Origin: Mesorhizobium sp. J8
GTDB lineage: Bacteria > Pseudomonadota > Alphaproteobacteria > Rhizobiales > Rhizobiaceae
DNA length: 64,000 bases
Assembly (NCBI RefSeq): GCF_016591715.1
Contig: NZ_AP024109.1
Coordinates: 5,873,501 to 5,937,500, forward strand
Reading direction: 5' to 3'
Below, one piece after another: positions 8,608-16,673 of this stretch. The notes beneath the pieces are model-generated. The model was not told where the DNA came from. It worked only from the letters and a program-made list of their open reading frames with translations, and did no database searches. The first letter of the stretch is position 1, and each line of letters opens with the position of its first letter. A program made the position numbers and the translations under genes.

Positions 8608-9380
8608 CGGTGCTTGCCGTCTCCAGTCTTACCAAGCGCTATCGTCGCGGCGATAAACCGTTCGCGGCAGTCGACGATGCGTCCTTCGAGATCGGTCCGG
8701 CGGAGACGCTGGCGCTCGCCGGCCCCTCCGGCAGCGGCAAATCGACGATCGCGCGGCTGGTACTGCGGCTCATTGAGCCCGACGCCGGTCAAATCGAGTT
8801 CGAAGGCGCCGACTTCCGCGCTTTGTCGGGCGCGGCGCTGCGAGCGCGCCGCGCCCGCCTGCAAATGGTATTCCAGGATCCGCTCGCCGCCTTCAACCCG
8901 CGCGCCACCGTGGCGCGCGTGTTGGACGATCCCTTGCGCATCCATGGCATCGCCACACGTGCCGAGCGTCCACGCCGCGTCGCGGCGCTGCTGGAGCGCG
9001 TCGGCCTCGATGCCGGCCTTGCCACGCGCGCCATCCACGAGATTTCCGGCGGCCAGCGCCAGCGCGTGGCGATCGCCCGCGCCATCGCCACGCGGCCATC
9101 GCTCGTCGTGCTCGATGAAGCCGTGTCGGCGCTCGATGTCTCGGTGCGCGGCCAGATCCTGGATTTGCTGCTCGACCTGCAAAGGCAGGAACGGATCGCC
9201 TATCTGTTCATTTCGCATGACCTCGGCGTCATCCGTGCCGTGGCGCACCGCGTCGTCATTCTCGACGCCGGCAGGATCGTCGAAAGCGGCGATGCCCGCG
9301 CCGTCATCGCCAGTCCGCAATCGGCGATCGGCAAGGCGCTGGTGGCGGCGACGCCAAGATTGACCAGCAACCGACCATGA
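8604..9380 (+). CDS. ABC transporter ATP-binding protein, DppF type
   Basis: A 258-residue ATPase with Walker A GPSGSGKST, signature ISGGQRQRVAIARAI, Walker B LVVLDEAVSALD and ISHDLGV. It overlaps the preceding ATPase by 4 bp (ATGA) and ends the five-gene transport operon. Its last codons and its stop lie inside a degenerate palindromic repeat that begins at 9373, so the natural C-terminus may have been altered slightly by repeat insertion. Confidence 0.9.
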   Translation: MTVLAVSSLTKRYRRGDKPFAAVDDASFEIGPAETLALAGPSGSGKSTIARLVLRLIEPDAGQIEFEGADFRALSGAALRARRARLQMVFQDPLAAFNPRATVARVLDDPLRIHGIATRAERPRRVAALLERVGLDAGLATRAIHEISGGQRQRVAIARAIATRPSLVVLDEAVSALDVSVRGQILDLLLDLQRQERIAYLFISHDLGVIRAVAHRVVILDAGRIVESGDARAVIASPQSAIGKALVAATPRLTSNRP

Positions 9381-9421
9381 TCCCGCAAAGTGGCAACCGA
9401 TTTGCGGACAAGACCATGGTC
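9373..9421. repeat. Degenerate short palindromic repeat (type B)
   Basis: The ends GACCATG and CATGGTC are complementary, with an inner pair CCGCAAA/TTTGCGG. It is a diverged relative of the repeat at 10013-10062 (ATCCCGAAAAGTGGGAACCG there, ATCCCGCAAAGTGGCAACCG here). It overlaps the stop codon of the DppF-type gene. Confidence 0.6.
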
Positions 9422-9444
9422 AAACAACAAGATCAGGACGCACC

Positions 9445-9951
9445 ATGACCTATCCCGAATCCGCCAGGGCCGAGAAACTGTCGCGCGAACTCGATTCCGC
9501 TTTCCGCAACCGCGCCGATCTCTATCGTCTCTTCCTCGACGAGCTGACCGCGGAGCTCGGCGCCGAACAGGCCGAGGCGGTGATGATCCGGACCATCGAG
9601 AGACGCGGCCGGGAAGTCGCGGCGGCCGCTTTCGCCGGTTTCGGCCCCAACGACGCGCCGGCGATCGGCGAGGCGTTCCTCGCCGTCAGCCCGGACGGCG
9701 GCCGCATGTATCCGACCGATGTCGAGCGCGGGCCTGGCCACATCGCTTTCAAGGTCAAGCGCTGCCCGCTGAAGGACGCCTGGGTCGAGGCCGGCGTCGG
9801 CGAGGAGAAACTTGCCACGCTCTGCCGCATCGCCGGCGCCTTCGACCGCGGCCTGTTCGAAGCAACCGGCGTGCGCTTCGCCAATGTCACCTGGACGCCG
9901 GGCCACGGCTCCGGCTGCTGCCACATCGTGCTGACCAACCGCGACGCCTAG
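9445..9951 (+). CDS. L-2-amino-thiazoline-4-carboxylate hydrolase-like protein
   Basis: This 168-residue protein resembles the ATC-hydrolase family. Conserved-looking features are KVKRCPLKDAW near residue 110, LCRIAGAFDRGLFEATG near 130 and a glycine- and cysteine-rich end (GHGSGCCHIVL). The three cysteines in C-x-D, LC and GCC contexts fit the family. In other bacteria such enzymes open thiazoline rings on the way to cysteine, but here the substrate is only guessed. It follows the peptide importer in the same direction after a 64-bp gap containing a repeat, so it may be part of the same unit. Confidence 0.6.
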   Translation: MTYPESARAEKLSRELDSAFRNRADLYRLFLDELTAELGAEQAEAVMIRTIERRGREVAAAAFAGFGPNDAPAIGEAFLAVSPDGGRMYPTDVERGPGHIAFKVKRCPLKDAWVEAGVGEEKLATLCRIAGAFDRGLFEATGVRFANVTWTPGHGSGCCHIVLTNRDA

Positions 9952-9952
9952 A

Positions 9953-10160
9953 GCAATTCCAGGAAAAGTGTGAGCGGTTTTCCGCCAGGAATTGCGTAAA
10001 AACAAGGAGATAGAGCATGATCCCGAAAAGTGGGAACCGGTTTTCGGAGAAAGATCATGCTCCAACAAAGAGTTAGATCGTGAGGGCGATTCAGCGAAAC
10101 GCCATCACGATCTAAGGCAATTCCAGGAAAAGTGCGTAGCGGTTTTCCGTCCGGAATTGC
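9953..10160. repeat. Cluster of three short palindromic repeat types
   Basis: Four hairpin repeats fill the gap before the DeoR gene. Type A (GCAATTCCAGGAAAAGTG ... GGAATTGC) is at 9953-9995 and 10117-10160. Type B (GAGCATGATC ... GATCATGCTC) is at 10013-10062. Type C (AGATCGTGA ... CATCACGATCT) is at 10075-10113. Another type A copy lies at 14028-14070. These are dispersed non-coding repeats. As this gap separates two convergent units, they may also act as transcription ends. Confidence 0.75.
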
Positions 10161-10187
10161 GCAAAACAAAACGATAAAGCCGATTGT

Positions 10188-10973
10188 CTATTCGGCGAAT
10201 ACGTGCAGCTCGCCGCCCGCCTCGTCGATCGCGGCGCGCAGCTCCGCTGCCGGCTCGCTGTCGGTGACGACGTCGGAAATCTGGCTCAGCGCGCAGATGC
10301 GCTCCAGACCGCTGCGGCCGAACTTGTCGTTGGTGACGACCAGCATCGTCGACAGCGATCGTGCCATCATCGCCCGCTTCACCGCCGCCGCGCCCGAGAT
10401 CATGTCGCTCGGCCCTTCGGCATTCAGCGCCGACGCGCCGATGATGGCGATATCGGCATTGTAGCGGCGCACGAATTCGACGGTGTCCTCGCCGAGCACC
10501 GCCGCCTCGCGGCTGTCATATGTGCCTGGGCAAAGGATGACGCGGAAGCCCGGATTGGCGCCGGCCACCGAAGCCACGCCGACGGAGTTGGTGATGATGG
10601 TCAGATCCCGCCCAAGCTGCGACAGGCTGCGCGCGACCTCGTAGGTTGTCGACCCGCCATCGATCATCACGATGGACCCCTTCTCGATCAGTCCGGCGGC
10701 GCCGCGGCCGATGCGGGCCCGCTCCTCGACCATTATGAGGCCGCGTTCGGCGATCACCGGTTCCGACGTCACCAGCGAAATGGTGGCGCCGCCATAGGTG
10801 CGGTTGATGAGTCCGGCCTCGCCGAGCTCGATCAGATCGCGGCGGATGGTCTCGCCGGCGACACCGATCCGGCGCGCCAGCTTCGAGATGCGGATCGAAG
10901 CCGAGCGCCGCACCTCCGACAGGATCAGCTCATGGCGCTCTTTCTTGGTCAGTCGACCCGACTCGATGTTCAT
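10188..10973 (-). CDS. DeoR/GlpR-family transcriptional regulator
   Basis: A 261-residue repressor-type protein. The N-terminal helix-turn-helix is clear at about residues 10-60 (KKERHELILSEVRRSASIRI ... GETIRRDLIELGEAGLINRTYGGA). The C-terminal DeoR sensor domain has the usual IMIDGGSTTYEVARSL and IITNSVGVASV segments. DeoR-type proteins typically sense phosphorylated sugars. It is the last gene after the PuuA-like and PuuB-like genes on the same strand, separated by a strong hairpin at 10991-11021, so it may regulate that unit at a lower expression level. Confidence 0.9.
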   Translation of the reverse strand: MNIESGRLTKKERHELILSEVRRSASIRISKLARRIGVAGETIRRDLIELGEAGLINRTYGGATISLVTSEPVIAERGLIMVEERARIGRGAAGLIEKGSIVMIDGGSTTYEVARSLSQLGRDLTIITNSVGVASVAGANPGFRVILCPGTYDSREAAVLGEDTVEFVRRYNADIAIIGASALNAEGPSDMISGAAAVKRAMMARSLSTMLVVTNDKFGRSGLERICALSQISDVVTDSEPAAELRAAIDEAGGELHVFAE

Positions 10974-10990
10974 CGCACTTCCTTGTCACT

Positions 10991-11021
10991 CCCCGGCGTG
11001 GCGACATTAGCCACGCCGGGG
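10991..11021 (-). terminator. Strong hairpin between oxidase and DeoR genes
   Basis: CCCCGGCGTGGC and GCCACGCCGGGG form a perfect 12-bp stem with a 7-base loop, 12 bp after the oxidase stop. No T-run follows on the minus strand. It is therefore more likely an attenuator or mRNA-stabilising hairpin than a full terminator. Confidence 0.5.
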
Positions 11022-11033
11022 AAAGGAAACCAG

Positions 11034-12332
11034 TCAGTGTCGGAGCCGATCGCGCATCGCATACCACAGCATCCCGAGCACATAGAGCGGGCCGCGTAGC
11101 GCCGTGCCGCCCGGGAAAGGCAGCGGCGTCAGCGTCGAGAACAGGTCGAGCCGCGAGGCATCGCCCGTGATCGCTTCCGCCAGGAGCTTGCCCGACAGCG
11201 TCGACAAGATGACGCCCTTGCCGGAATAGCCATGCGCGAAATAGACCTCGCCATAGTGCCCGACATGCGGCAGACGCGACGTGGTGATCGACACCAGCCC
11301 GCCCCAGGCATGGTCGATGCGGCAGCCCTTGAGCTGCGGAAAGGTCTTTTCCAGATGCGGCCGCACGAAGCCGGCGATGTCGGCCGGCGGCGACGGCGTG
11401 TAGCGCTCACCGCCGCCGAACAGCAGGCGGCCGTCCGCCGACATGCGGTAGTAGTTGACGACGAACAGCGTGTCCGAGACCGCGACATTGGCCGGGATGA
11501 CGTTGCGCGCGCCCAAGGGCTCGGTGGCGACGATATAGTTGCCGACCGGCATGATGCGGCTGTTGACGCGCGGTTCCAGCCCCTTGAGCAGCGCATCGCC
11601 GGCCAGCACCACATGCCTGGCGCGGACCGAGCCCTTGTCGGTGAACACCCGGATGGAAGGCTCGCGCTCCAGCCGGACGGCCACCGAGTTCTCATGGATG
11701 ACGACACCTGCAGCGACGGCCGCGCGGGCAAGTCCCAGCGTGTAGTTGAGTGGATGCATGTGGCCGCCGAGCCTTTCGTAGACCGCGCCCTGATAGGGCG
11801 TGTCGACCATCCGCCGCGCCTCGGCCGCCGACAGGATCTCGACATCGGTGAAGTTCATCACCTTGGCGAGGCATTCGGCCTCGTCCTCGAAGTCACGCAC
11901 ATCGGAGTTGGTGACGGCGCCGACCAGATGGCCGGTCTGACGCAAATCGCATTCGATGCCGTGGCGCTCGATGATGTCGAGCACCAGCCCGCGCGCCTCG
12001 AAGGCGAGGTCGAACAGCGCCTTCGCCCGTTCCGGCCCGAAGGACTTGACCAGGCCCCTGGCGCCCTTGCGCAGGCCGGGGATCATCTGGCCGCCATTGC
12101 GGCCCGAGGCGCCCCAGCCGATCTTGCCGCCTTCGAGCAGCACAACTTTAAGACCACGCTCCGCCGCATGCAGCGCCGCCGAAAGGCCGGTGCAGCCGCC
12201 GCCCACCACCACCAGATCGGCTTCGACATCACCCGCAAGCGCCGGATGGTCGGGCGCCGGGTTGGCGGTGGCGACATAATAGGACTTGCCGATATCGAGA
12301 CCGGAATTGAAACCCGTCGAACGCGAAGCCAT
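11034..12332 (-). CDS. puuB: FAD-dependent amine oxidase, gamma-glutamylputrescine oxidoreductase-like
   Basis: A 432-residue DAO-family flavoprotein. The dinucleotide-binding motif is VVVGGGCTGLSAALHAAERG at about residues 40-60, followed by GASGRNGGQMIPG, typical for PuuB-like oxidases. The C-terminal region has HAWGGLVSITTSRLPHVG and AHGYSGKGV, which close the FAD site. The start could be the GTG at 12338, which overlaps the upstream stop, or the ATG at 12332; I prefer the ATG because AAGGTG sits 5 bases before it. Directly after a PuuA-like ligase, it probably oxidises gamma-glutamylputrescine to the aldehyde, releasing ammonia and peroxide. The symbol is by similarity and context. Confidence 0.8.
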   Translation of the reverse strand: MASRSTGFNSGLDIGKSYYVATANPAPDHPALAGDVEADLVVVGGGCTGLSAALHAAERGLKVVLLEGGKIGWGASGRNGGQMIPGLRKGARGLVKSFGPERAKALFDLAFEARGLVLDIIERHGIECDLRQTGHLVGAVTNSDVRDFEDEAECLAKVMNFTDVEILSAAEARRMVDTPYQGAVYERLGGHMHPLNYTLGLARAAVAAGVVIHENSVAVRLEREPSIRVFTDKGSVRARHVVLAGDALLKGLEPRVNSRIMPVGNYIVATEPLGARNVIPANVAVSDTLFVVNYYRMSADGRLLFGGGERYTPSPPADIAGFVRPHLEKTFPQLKGCRIDHAWGGLVSITTSRLPHVGHYGEVYFAHGYSGKGVILSTLSGKLLAEAITGDASRLDLFSTLTPLPFPGGTALRGPLYVLGMLWYAMRDRLRH

Positions 12333-12334
12333 GG

Positions 12335-13705
12335 TCACACCTTGAGCAGCAGGTGGTCGCGCTCCCAGGACGTCACGACGCTCTGGAACAGGTCGAGCTC
12401 GACGCTCTTCACGCGCAGATAGGTCTGAAAGAAATCCTCGCCGAGCAGCGCCCGCACGGGCTCGCAGGCGGCGAAGCGGTCGAGCGCTTCCTCCATCGTC
12501 TTGGGCAGCGTGCTCTTGCTCTTATAGGCATTGCCGAAGGCCTCTTCAGAGCGCGCGAGCTTCTCCTCGATGCCGAGATAGCCGGCGATCAGCGAGCCGG
12601 CCATGGCAAGGTATGGATTGGCGTCCGCCCCCGGCAGCCGGTTCTCGATGCGGCGCGCGGCACGCCCGCCCAGCGGCACGCGCAGCCCGCAGGAGCGGTT
12701 GTCGTGCGACCATTCGATGTTGGCCGGCGCGCTATGGCCGGGCCGGATGCGCCGGTACGAATTCGCATGCGGCGCAAACAGCGGCATGATTTCGGGAATG
12801 TATTTCTGCAGGCCGCCGATGAAATGCGAGAACATCGCGCTGTCCTCGCCGTCCTCGCCGGCGAACAGGGGCTCGCCCTTCCGATCGACGATCGACATGT
12901 GCAGGTGCATGGCGCTGCCGGCCTGCGCCGCGATCGGCTTGGCCATGAAGGTGGCATGCATGCCGTTCGCCTGGGCGATCTGCCGCGCCAGGCGCTTGAA
13001 CAGAAGCACCTGGTCGGCGAGCGTCAGCGGATCGCCGTGCAGCAGATTGATCTCGAGCTGCGCCGTGCCGGATTCGTGGATCAGCGTCTCCACCGGCAAG
13101 CCGGTGATGGCGGCGTGTTCATAGAGCCGCCGCGTCACCGCTTCGAACTCTTCCATCGCCTGCATGTCGTAGGGATGCTGCACGCTTTCCGGCCGGCCGT
13201 TGCGCCCCGCCGGCGCCGTGATCGGGCGATCCGGATCGGGATTTGGCGCCGTGAGATAGAATTCGAGCTCTGGCGCCATCACCGCGCGCCAGCCGCGCTG
13301 CTCGTAAAGGCCGAGCACCGATTTCAGCACATGGCGTGGCGAGGCCATCCAGGGCCGGTCGTCCATGTGGAAGGTATCGGCGAAAACATAGGCTTTGCCG
13401 GCGCTGCCGGGCGCAAGGCACAGGCTCGAAACGTCCGGCACCATGCACATGTCCGGATCCTGGTAGGCAAAGCCTTCGTCGATCGAGCCGGAATAGCGGC
13501 CGTCGATCGCCACCAGGAAGGCGCTGCTCGGCAGATAGAGCGCGCGGTCGTCGAGCGACTTCAGGAACTTGGCGACCGGCAAGGTCTTGCCGCGCAGCAC
13601 GCCGTTGACGTCCGGCACGAAGCATTCGACCTCGTTGATCGCATGCGTCTTCAACCAGCTTTGCGTGTCCGCGCCGGGAAATGAGGTGTTCAGATTGTCA
13701 GGCAT
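12335..13705 (-). CDS. puuA: Glutamine synthetase-family ligase, gamma-glutamylputrescine synthetase-like
   Basis: This 456-residue protein has the beta-grasp domain (about residues 20-110) and the catalytic glutamine synthetase domain. Visible active-site segments are MAPELEFYL near 145, a SGTAQLEINLLHGD segment near 210 and AMHLHMSIVDRKG near 265. The late part has IENRLPGADANPYLAMAGSL. The N-terminal NDVNG/RGK region (CFVPDVNGVLRGK) is typical of PuuA/FluG-type members rather than GlnA, and the adenylylation loop of GlnA is not obvious. It is followed directly by a PuuB-like oxidase. The likely reaction is ATP-dependent joining of glutamate to putrescine or another amine. Confidence 0.82.
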   Translation of the reverse strand: MPDNLNTSFPGADTQSWLKTHAINEVECFVPDVNGVLRGKTLPVAKFLKSLDDRALYLPSSAFLVAIDGRYSGSIDEGFAYQDPDMCMVPDVSSLCLAPGSAGKAYVFADTFHMDDRPWMASPRHVLKSVLGLYEQRGWRAVMAPELEFYLTAPNPDPDRPITAPAGRNGRPESVQHPYDMQAMEEFEAVTRRLYEHAAITGLPVETLIHESGTAQLEINLLHGDPLTLADQVLLFKRLARQIAQANGMHATFMAKPIAAQAGSAMHLHMSIVDRKGEPLFAGEDGEDSAMFSHFIGGLQKYIPEIMPLFAPHANSYRRIRPGHSAPANIEWSHDNRSCGLRVPLGGRAARRIENRLPGADANPYLAMAGSLIAGYLGIEEKLARSEEAFGNAYKSKSTLPKTMEEALDRFAACEPVRALLGEDFFQTYLRVKSVELDLFQSVVTSWERDHLLLKV

Positions 13706-14143
13706 TGGTCATGTCCGTACGAAGGAGAGATCGCTTCGGCGGGCATGTCCGTTCCGGTAGGGCGTTATCTAAGCTGCGTTATCCGAGGACGGACGCCCGC
13801 CTGATGACCGGCCGAAGGGCCGGGTGCGGAGCGCCTTGCACCCCTTCGGTCCAGCCGTCGCGAACGACATGCGAGCCGACCTTCGTCTCCTCCGCGCGCT
13901 GCAGGTTCTCGTGGCGGCAGCAGCGCATGATCAGCGAAGCCCGACGTGCGCAAACGAAATACCGGAGGCAACCAAATGCCTGGCGCGGTATTGCTGTTTT
14001 GCAGCTTGCATGATGGGTCTCGCTAGAGCAATTCCAGGAAAAATGTGAGCAGTTTTCCGTCCGGAATTGCGTGAAAACAAAGTGTGGAACCGATGATTTG
14101 AACCATCATCGCTGCCGGCGCAAGCCCGCTTTGCTGGACCAGA
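13706..14143. other. Intergenic region with hairpin and type A repeat
   Basis: No gene is seen in these 438 bp. They separate the end of the SDR/Pot unit from the start of the PuuA-like gene, so they should hold the promoter of the latter. At 13805-13851 there is a compound hairpin (CCGAAGGG/CCCTTCGG enclosing GGTGC/GCACC) that could end the Pot transcript. At 14028-14070 lies a type A palindromic repeat. Confidence 0.55.
14028..14070. repeat. Short palindromic repeat, type A copy
   Basis: This is a further copy of the type A repeat (GCAATTCCAGGAAAAATGTG ... GGAATTGC), near-identical to those at 9953-9995 and 10117-10160. It lies between the SDR gene and the PuuA-like gene. Confidence 0.7.
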
Positions 14144-14905
14144 TCAGCCAATGCTCTCGCCGCCGTCGACGACCAGCGCCTGTCCCGTCATGAAGGACGA
14201 GCGATCGGAGACGAGGAACAGGATGGCTTCGGCAATCTCCTCTGGGTTCGCCCAACGCCCCATCGGGATCTTTGTGCGGACATAATTCTCGATCGCATCG
14301 CGTCCGCCCATTTGCGCGATGAACGGCGCGTTGAAGGGCGTGTCGACCCAGCCCGGGCAGAGCGCGTTGATGCGCACATTGTGCTTGGCGTAGTCGAGCG
14401 ACATCTGCCTGGTCATCGCCACCACCGCATGTTTGGAGGTGGCATAGGCGATCATCTCGCGATCGTAGAATACGCCGGAATTGGAGGCCGTGTTGAGGAT
14501 GACGCCGCCGCCCTGCGCGATCATCGCCGGCATGACCGTCTTGGCCGCCAGAAACTGCGCCCGCACATTGATGCGCCAGGAGGCGTCCATCCCATCGGTG
14601 CCGACTTCGGTCAGCGTGCCTCCGACCTGAATACCGGCATGGCTGTGCAGGATGTCGATCCGGCCGTGCCGGTCGAGCGTTCCCTCGATGAGGCCCTCGA
14701 CGGCCCTGTCGTCGCCGACATCGGTGGCGACGGCCTCGGCGCGGCCGCCGGCGTCGCGGATGTCTGAAGCAGTGGCCTCGCCCGCCACCGGGTCGCGGTC
14801 GGCGATCACCACGAACGCTCCTTCCCGCGCCATGATCATCGCGCCGGCGCGTCCGATGCCCGACCCGGCGCCAGTCACCACGGCGATACGGTCTTTCAAG
14901 ATCAT
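14144..14905 (-). CDS. Short-chain dehydrogenase/reductase
   Basis: A classical SDR of 253 residues, the standard length. The cofactor motif TGAGSGIG is at about residues 11-18, with Asp in IADRD near 36 favouring NAD(H). The catalytic set is present: Ser in NTASNSG, Tyr and Lys in YATSK. The start at 14905 (ATG) fits the family N-terminus; the open frame continues upstream only as a shadow of the permease. It sits 11 bp after the polyamine permease genes on the same strand, so it may oxidise an alcohol or aldehyde derived from the imported compound. The substrate is not known. Confidence 0.85.
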   Translation of the reverse strand: MILKDRIAVVTGAGSGIGRAGAMIMAREGAFVVIADRDPVAGEATASDIRDAGGRAEAVATDVGDDRAVEGLIEGTLDRHGRIDILHSHAGIQVGGTLTEVGTDGMDASWRINVRAQFLAAKTVMPAMIAQGGGVILNTASNSGVFYDREMIAYATSKHAVVAMTRQMSLDYAKHNVRINALCPGWVDTPFNAPFIAQMGGRDAIENYVRTKIPMGRWANPEEIAEAILFLVSDRSSFMTGQALVVDGGESIG

Positions 14906-14916
14906 GGCTGTGTCTC

Positions 14917-15729
14917 TCAAGGCGATGGCTTCCGTCGGCCGAGCTGCCATTGCGCCAGCAGCACGAGCAGGACCGACGCGCAGAGCACGATCGTCGCAAT
15001 GGCGTTGATCTCCGGCGTCACGCCGCGGCGGATCGAGGCGAAGACATAGATCGGCAGCGTCGTCTGCGCGCCGGCGACGAAGAAGGCGATGATGAAATCG
15101 TCGAAGGAGAAGGTGAAGGCGAGCAGGAAGCCGGCAATCACCGCCGGCATGATCTGCGGCAGCACTATCGAGCGGAATGTCGTCAGCGGCGTGGCGTAGA
15201 GATCGCTCGATGCCTCGACCAGATTGCGGTCGAGGCTCGCAAGCCGCGTGCCGACGATCATCGTCACCAGCGCCATTGAAAACAAGCCGTGCGCGGCGAT
15301 GATCGAGCCGTAGCCCAGCGCAAGCTTCGGCGGCTGGTCGGTCGGCCACAGCGAGGCGAGGAACGGATTGACGACGGCGAAGAGCTGCACCAGCGCGACC
15401 AGCGTGGAGATGCCGATGACCACGCCCGGAACGACGATCGCGGCGCCTAGCAATGCATCGAAGAGCGCCCGCGTCCGTGCGCCGACCCGCTGCAGCCCGA
15501 GCGCCGCGGCGGTACCGCAGAAAGCCGCGAGCAGCGCGCTGGTGGTGGCGATGAAGAGGCTGTTCTTCAGCGCCTCGACCAGGAAGGGATTGGACAGCGC
15601 CTTGCCGTACCATTGCACGGAAAAGCCGGTGAACTCGCTGGCATGATGGCCGGCATTGAAGGAGAACAGCACGACCAGCACGATCGGCAGGTAGAGGAAG
15701 GCAAAGACGGCGACGACGAAGACGCGCAT
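14917..15729 (-). CDS. potC: Polyamine-type ABC transporter permease (PotC-like)
   Basis: This 270-residue membrane protein starts with a hydrophobic segment (VFVVAVFAFLYLPIVLVVLFSFN) and carries the typical EAA loop EASSDLYATPLTTFRSIVLPQIMPA near residue 175. Its ATG shares one base with the stop of the preceding permease, a sign of translational coupling. It pairs with that protein to form the channel for putrescine/spermidine-type substrates. The symbol reflects family similarity, not proven substrate. Confidence 0.85.
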   Translation of the reverse strand: MRVFVVAVFAFLYLPIVLVVLFSFNAGHHASEFTGFSVQWYGKALSNPFLVEALKNSLFIATTSALLAAFCGTAAALGLQRVGARTRALFDALLGAAIVVPGVVIGISTLVALVQLFAVVNPFLASLWPTDQPPKLALGYGSIIAAHGLFSMALVTMIVGTRLASLDRNLVEASSDLYATPLTTFRSIVLPQIMPAVIAGFLLAFTFSFDDFIIAFFVAGAQTTLPIYVFASIRRGVTPEINAIATIVLCASVLLVLLAQWQLGRRKPSP

Positions 15730-16673
15730 CAGATCAGGTCCACCCGGCGTGCGCCCGACAACCGGGTCGAGATGCGGTTGGCGACGATCAGCACCACGAC
15801 CGAGACCAGCACCAGCGTGATGGCGATGGCCGATCCGAACGGCCAGTTGCGCGATTGCAGGAAGAGATCGACCAGCGCGTTGCCGATGAAGAACACCTTG
15901 CCGCCGCCGAGCAGCGTCGGGATCAGATATTCGCCAAGCAGCAGGATCATCACCAGCGAGAAGCCGGTCATGACGCCCGGCAGCGACAGCCGCAGCGTCA
16001 CGCCGAGAAAGGTCGACAGCGGTGTCGCGCCGAGGTCAGCGGAGGCTTCCAGCAGGCGGCGGTCGAGCCGCTCCAGGCTGACATAGATCGGCAGGATCAT
16101 CAGCGGCAGGTAGCCGTAGACGATGCCGAGCAGCACCGCGCCTGGCGTGTTGATCAGCCTCAGATCCTCGATGCCGACATAGGCGAGCAAAGCCGGAATG
16201 CCGCGCCCGCCGAGGATGTACATCCAGGCATAAGTACGCATCAGCAGGCTGGTCCAGAACGGAATGACGATCATCGCGAGCAGGATCAGCCGCCAGCGAT
16301 GCGGCGCGCGCAGCGCCAGGTAGTAGGCGACGGGATAGGCGACGAGCAGGCAGGCCAGCGCGCCGATCGGCGCCAGCACCATCGTGTTCCAGAAGGCGGT
16401 CGCCCGCGCGGGCAGGTTGGCATATTGCGCGAAGGTCAGCGCTGCCTGGTAGCCGCCTTCGGGCGCTCGCTCGCCGACGCTGAAGATGGCGATGGCGACG
16501 AAGGGCAGCACCAGGAAGATCACCAGCCACAGCGCCGCCGGAGCAAGCAGCAGCGCCGTCACGAGATTTTTGCGGAAGAGACTGCGGCGCATCGGGAAAG
16601 CCGGTTGGGAGCCGGCGGACTTTCGTCCGCCGGTCGCATTGTCAGGATCGGGTTTGTGACCGGTCTTGCTCAA
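15729..16673 (-). CDS. potB: Polyamine-type ABC transporter permease (PotB-like)
   Basis: A 314-residue permease with six or so hydrophobic segments and the EAA loop EASADLGATPLSTFLGVTLRLSLPG near residue 220. The listed start is a TTG that overlaps the upstream stop by 4 bp (TTGA). An ATG at 16592 would give a protein 27 residues shorter that begins MRRSLFRKN; the hydrophilic stretch between them could be dispensable, so the start is uncertain. It is the second gene of the binding protein-permease-permease series. Confidence 0.85.
   Translation of the reverse strand: MSKTGHKPDPDNATGGRKSAGSQPAFPMRRSLFRKNLVTALLLAPAALWLVIFLVLPFVAIAIFSVGERAPEGGYQAALTFAQYANLPARATAFWNTMVLAPIGALACLLVAYPVAYYLALRAPHRWRLILLAMIVIPFWTSLLMRTYAWMYILGGRGIPALLAYVGIEDLRLINTPGAVLLGIVYGYLPLMILPIYVSLERLDRRLLEASADLGATPLSTFLGVTLRLSLPGVMTGFSLVMILLLGEYLIPTLLGGGKVFFIGNALVDLFLQSRNWPFGSAIAITLVLVSVVVLIVANRISTRLSGARRVDLI

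Noticed and set aside
8614..9363. A second plus-strand frame inside the DppF-type ATPase gene
   Set aside because: Its translation is rich in Arg, Ser and Pro without motifs, while the overlapping frame has all ABC motifs.
14906..15613. Upstream extension of the SDR frame
   Set aside because: It overlaps the PotC-like permease; the SDR family N-terminus begins exactly at the ATG at 14905.
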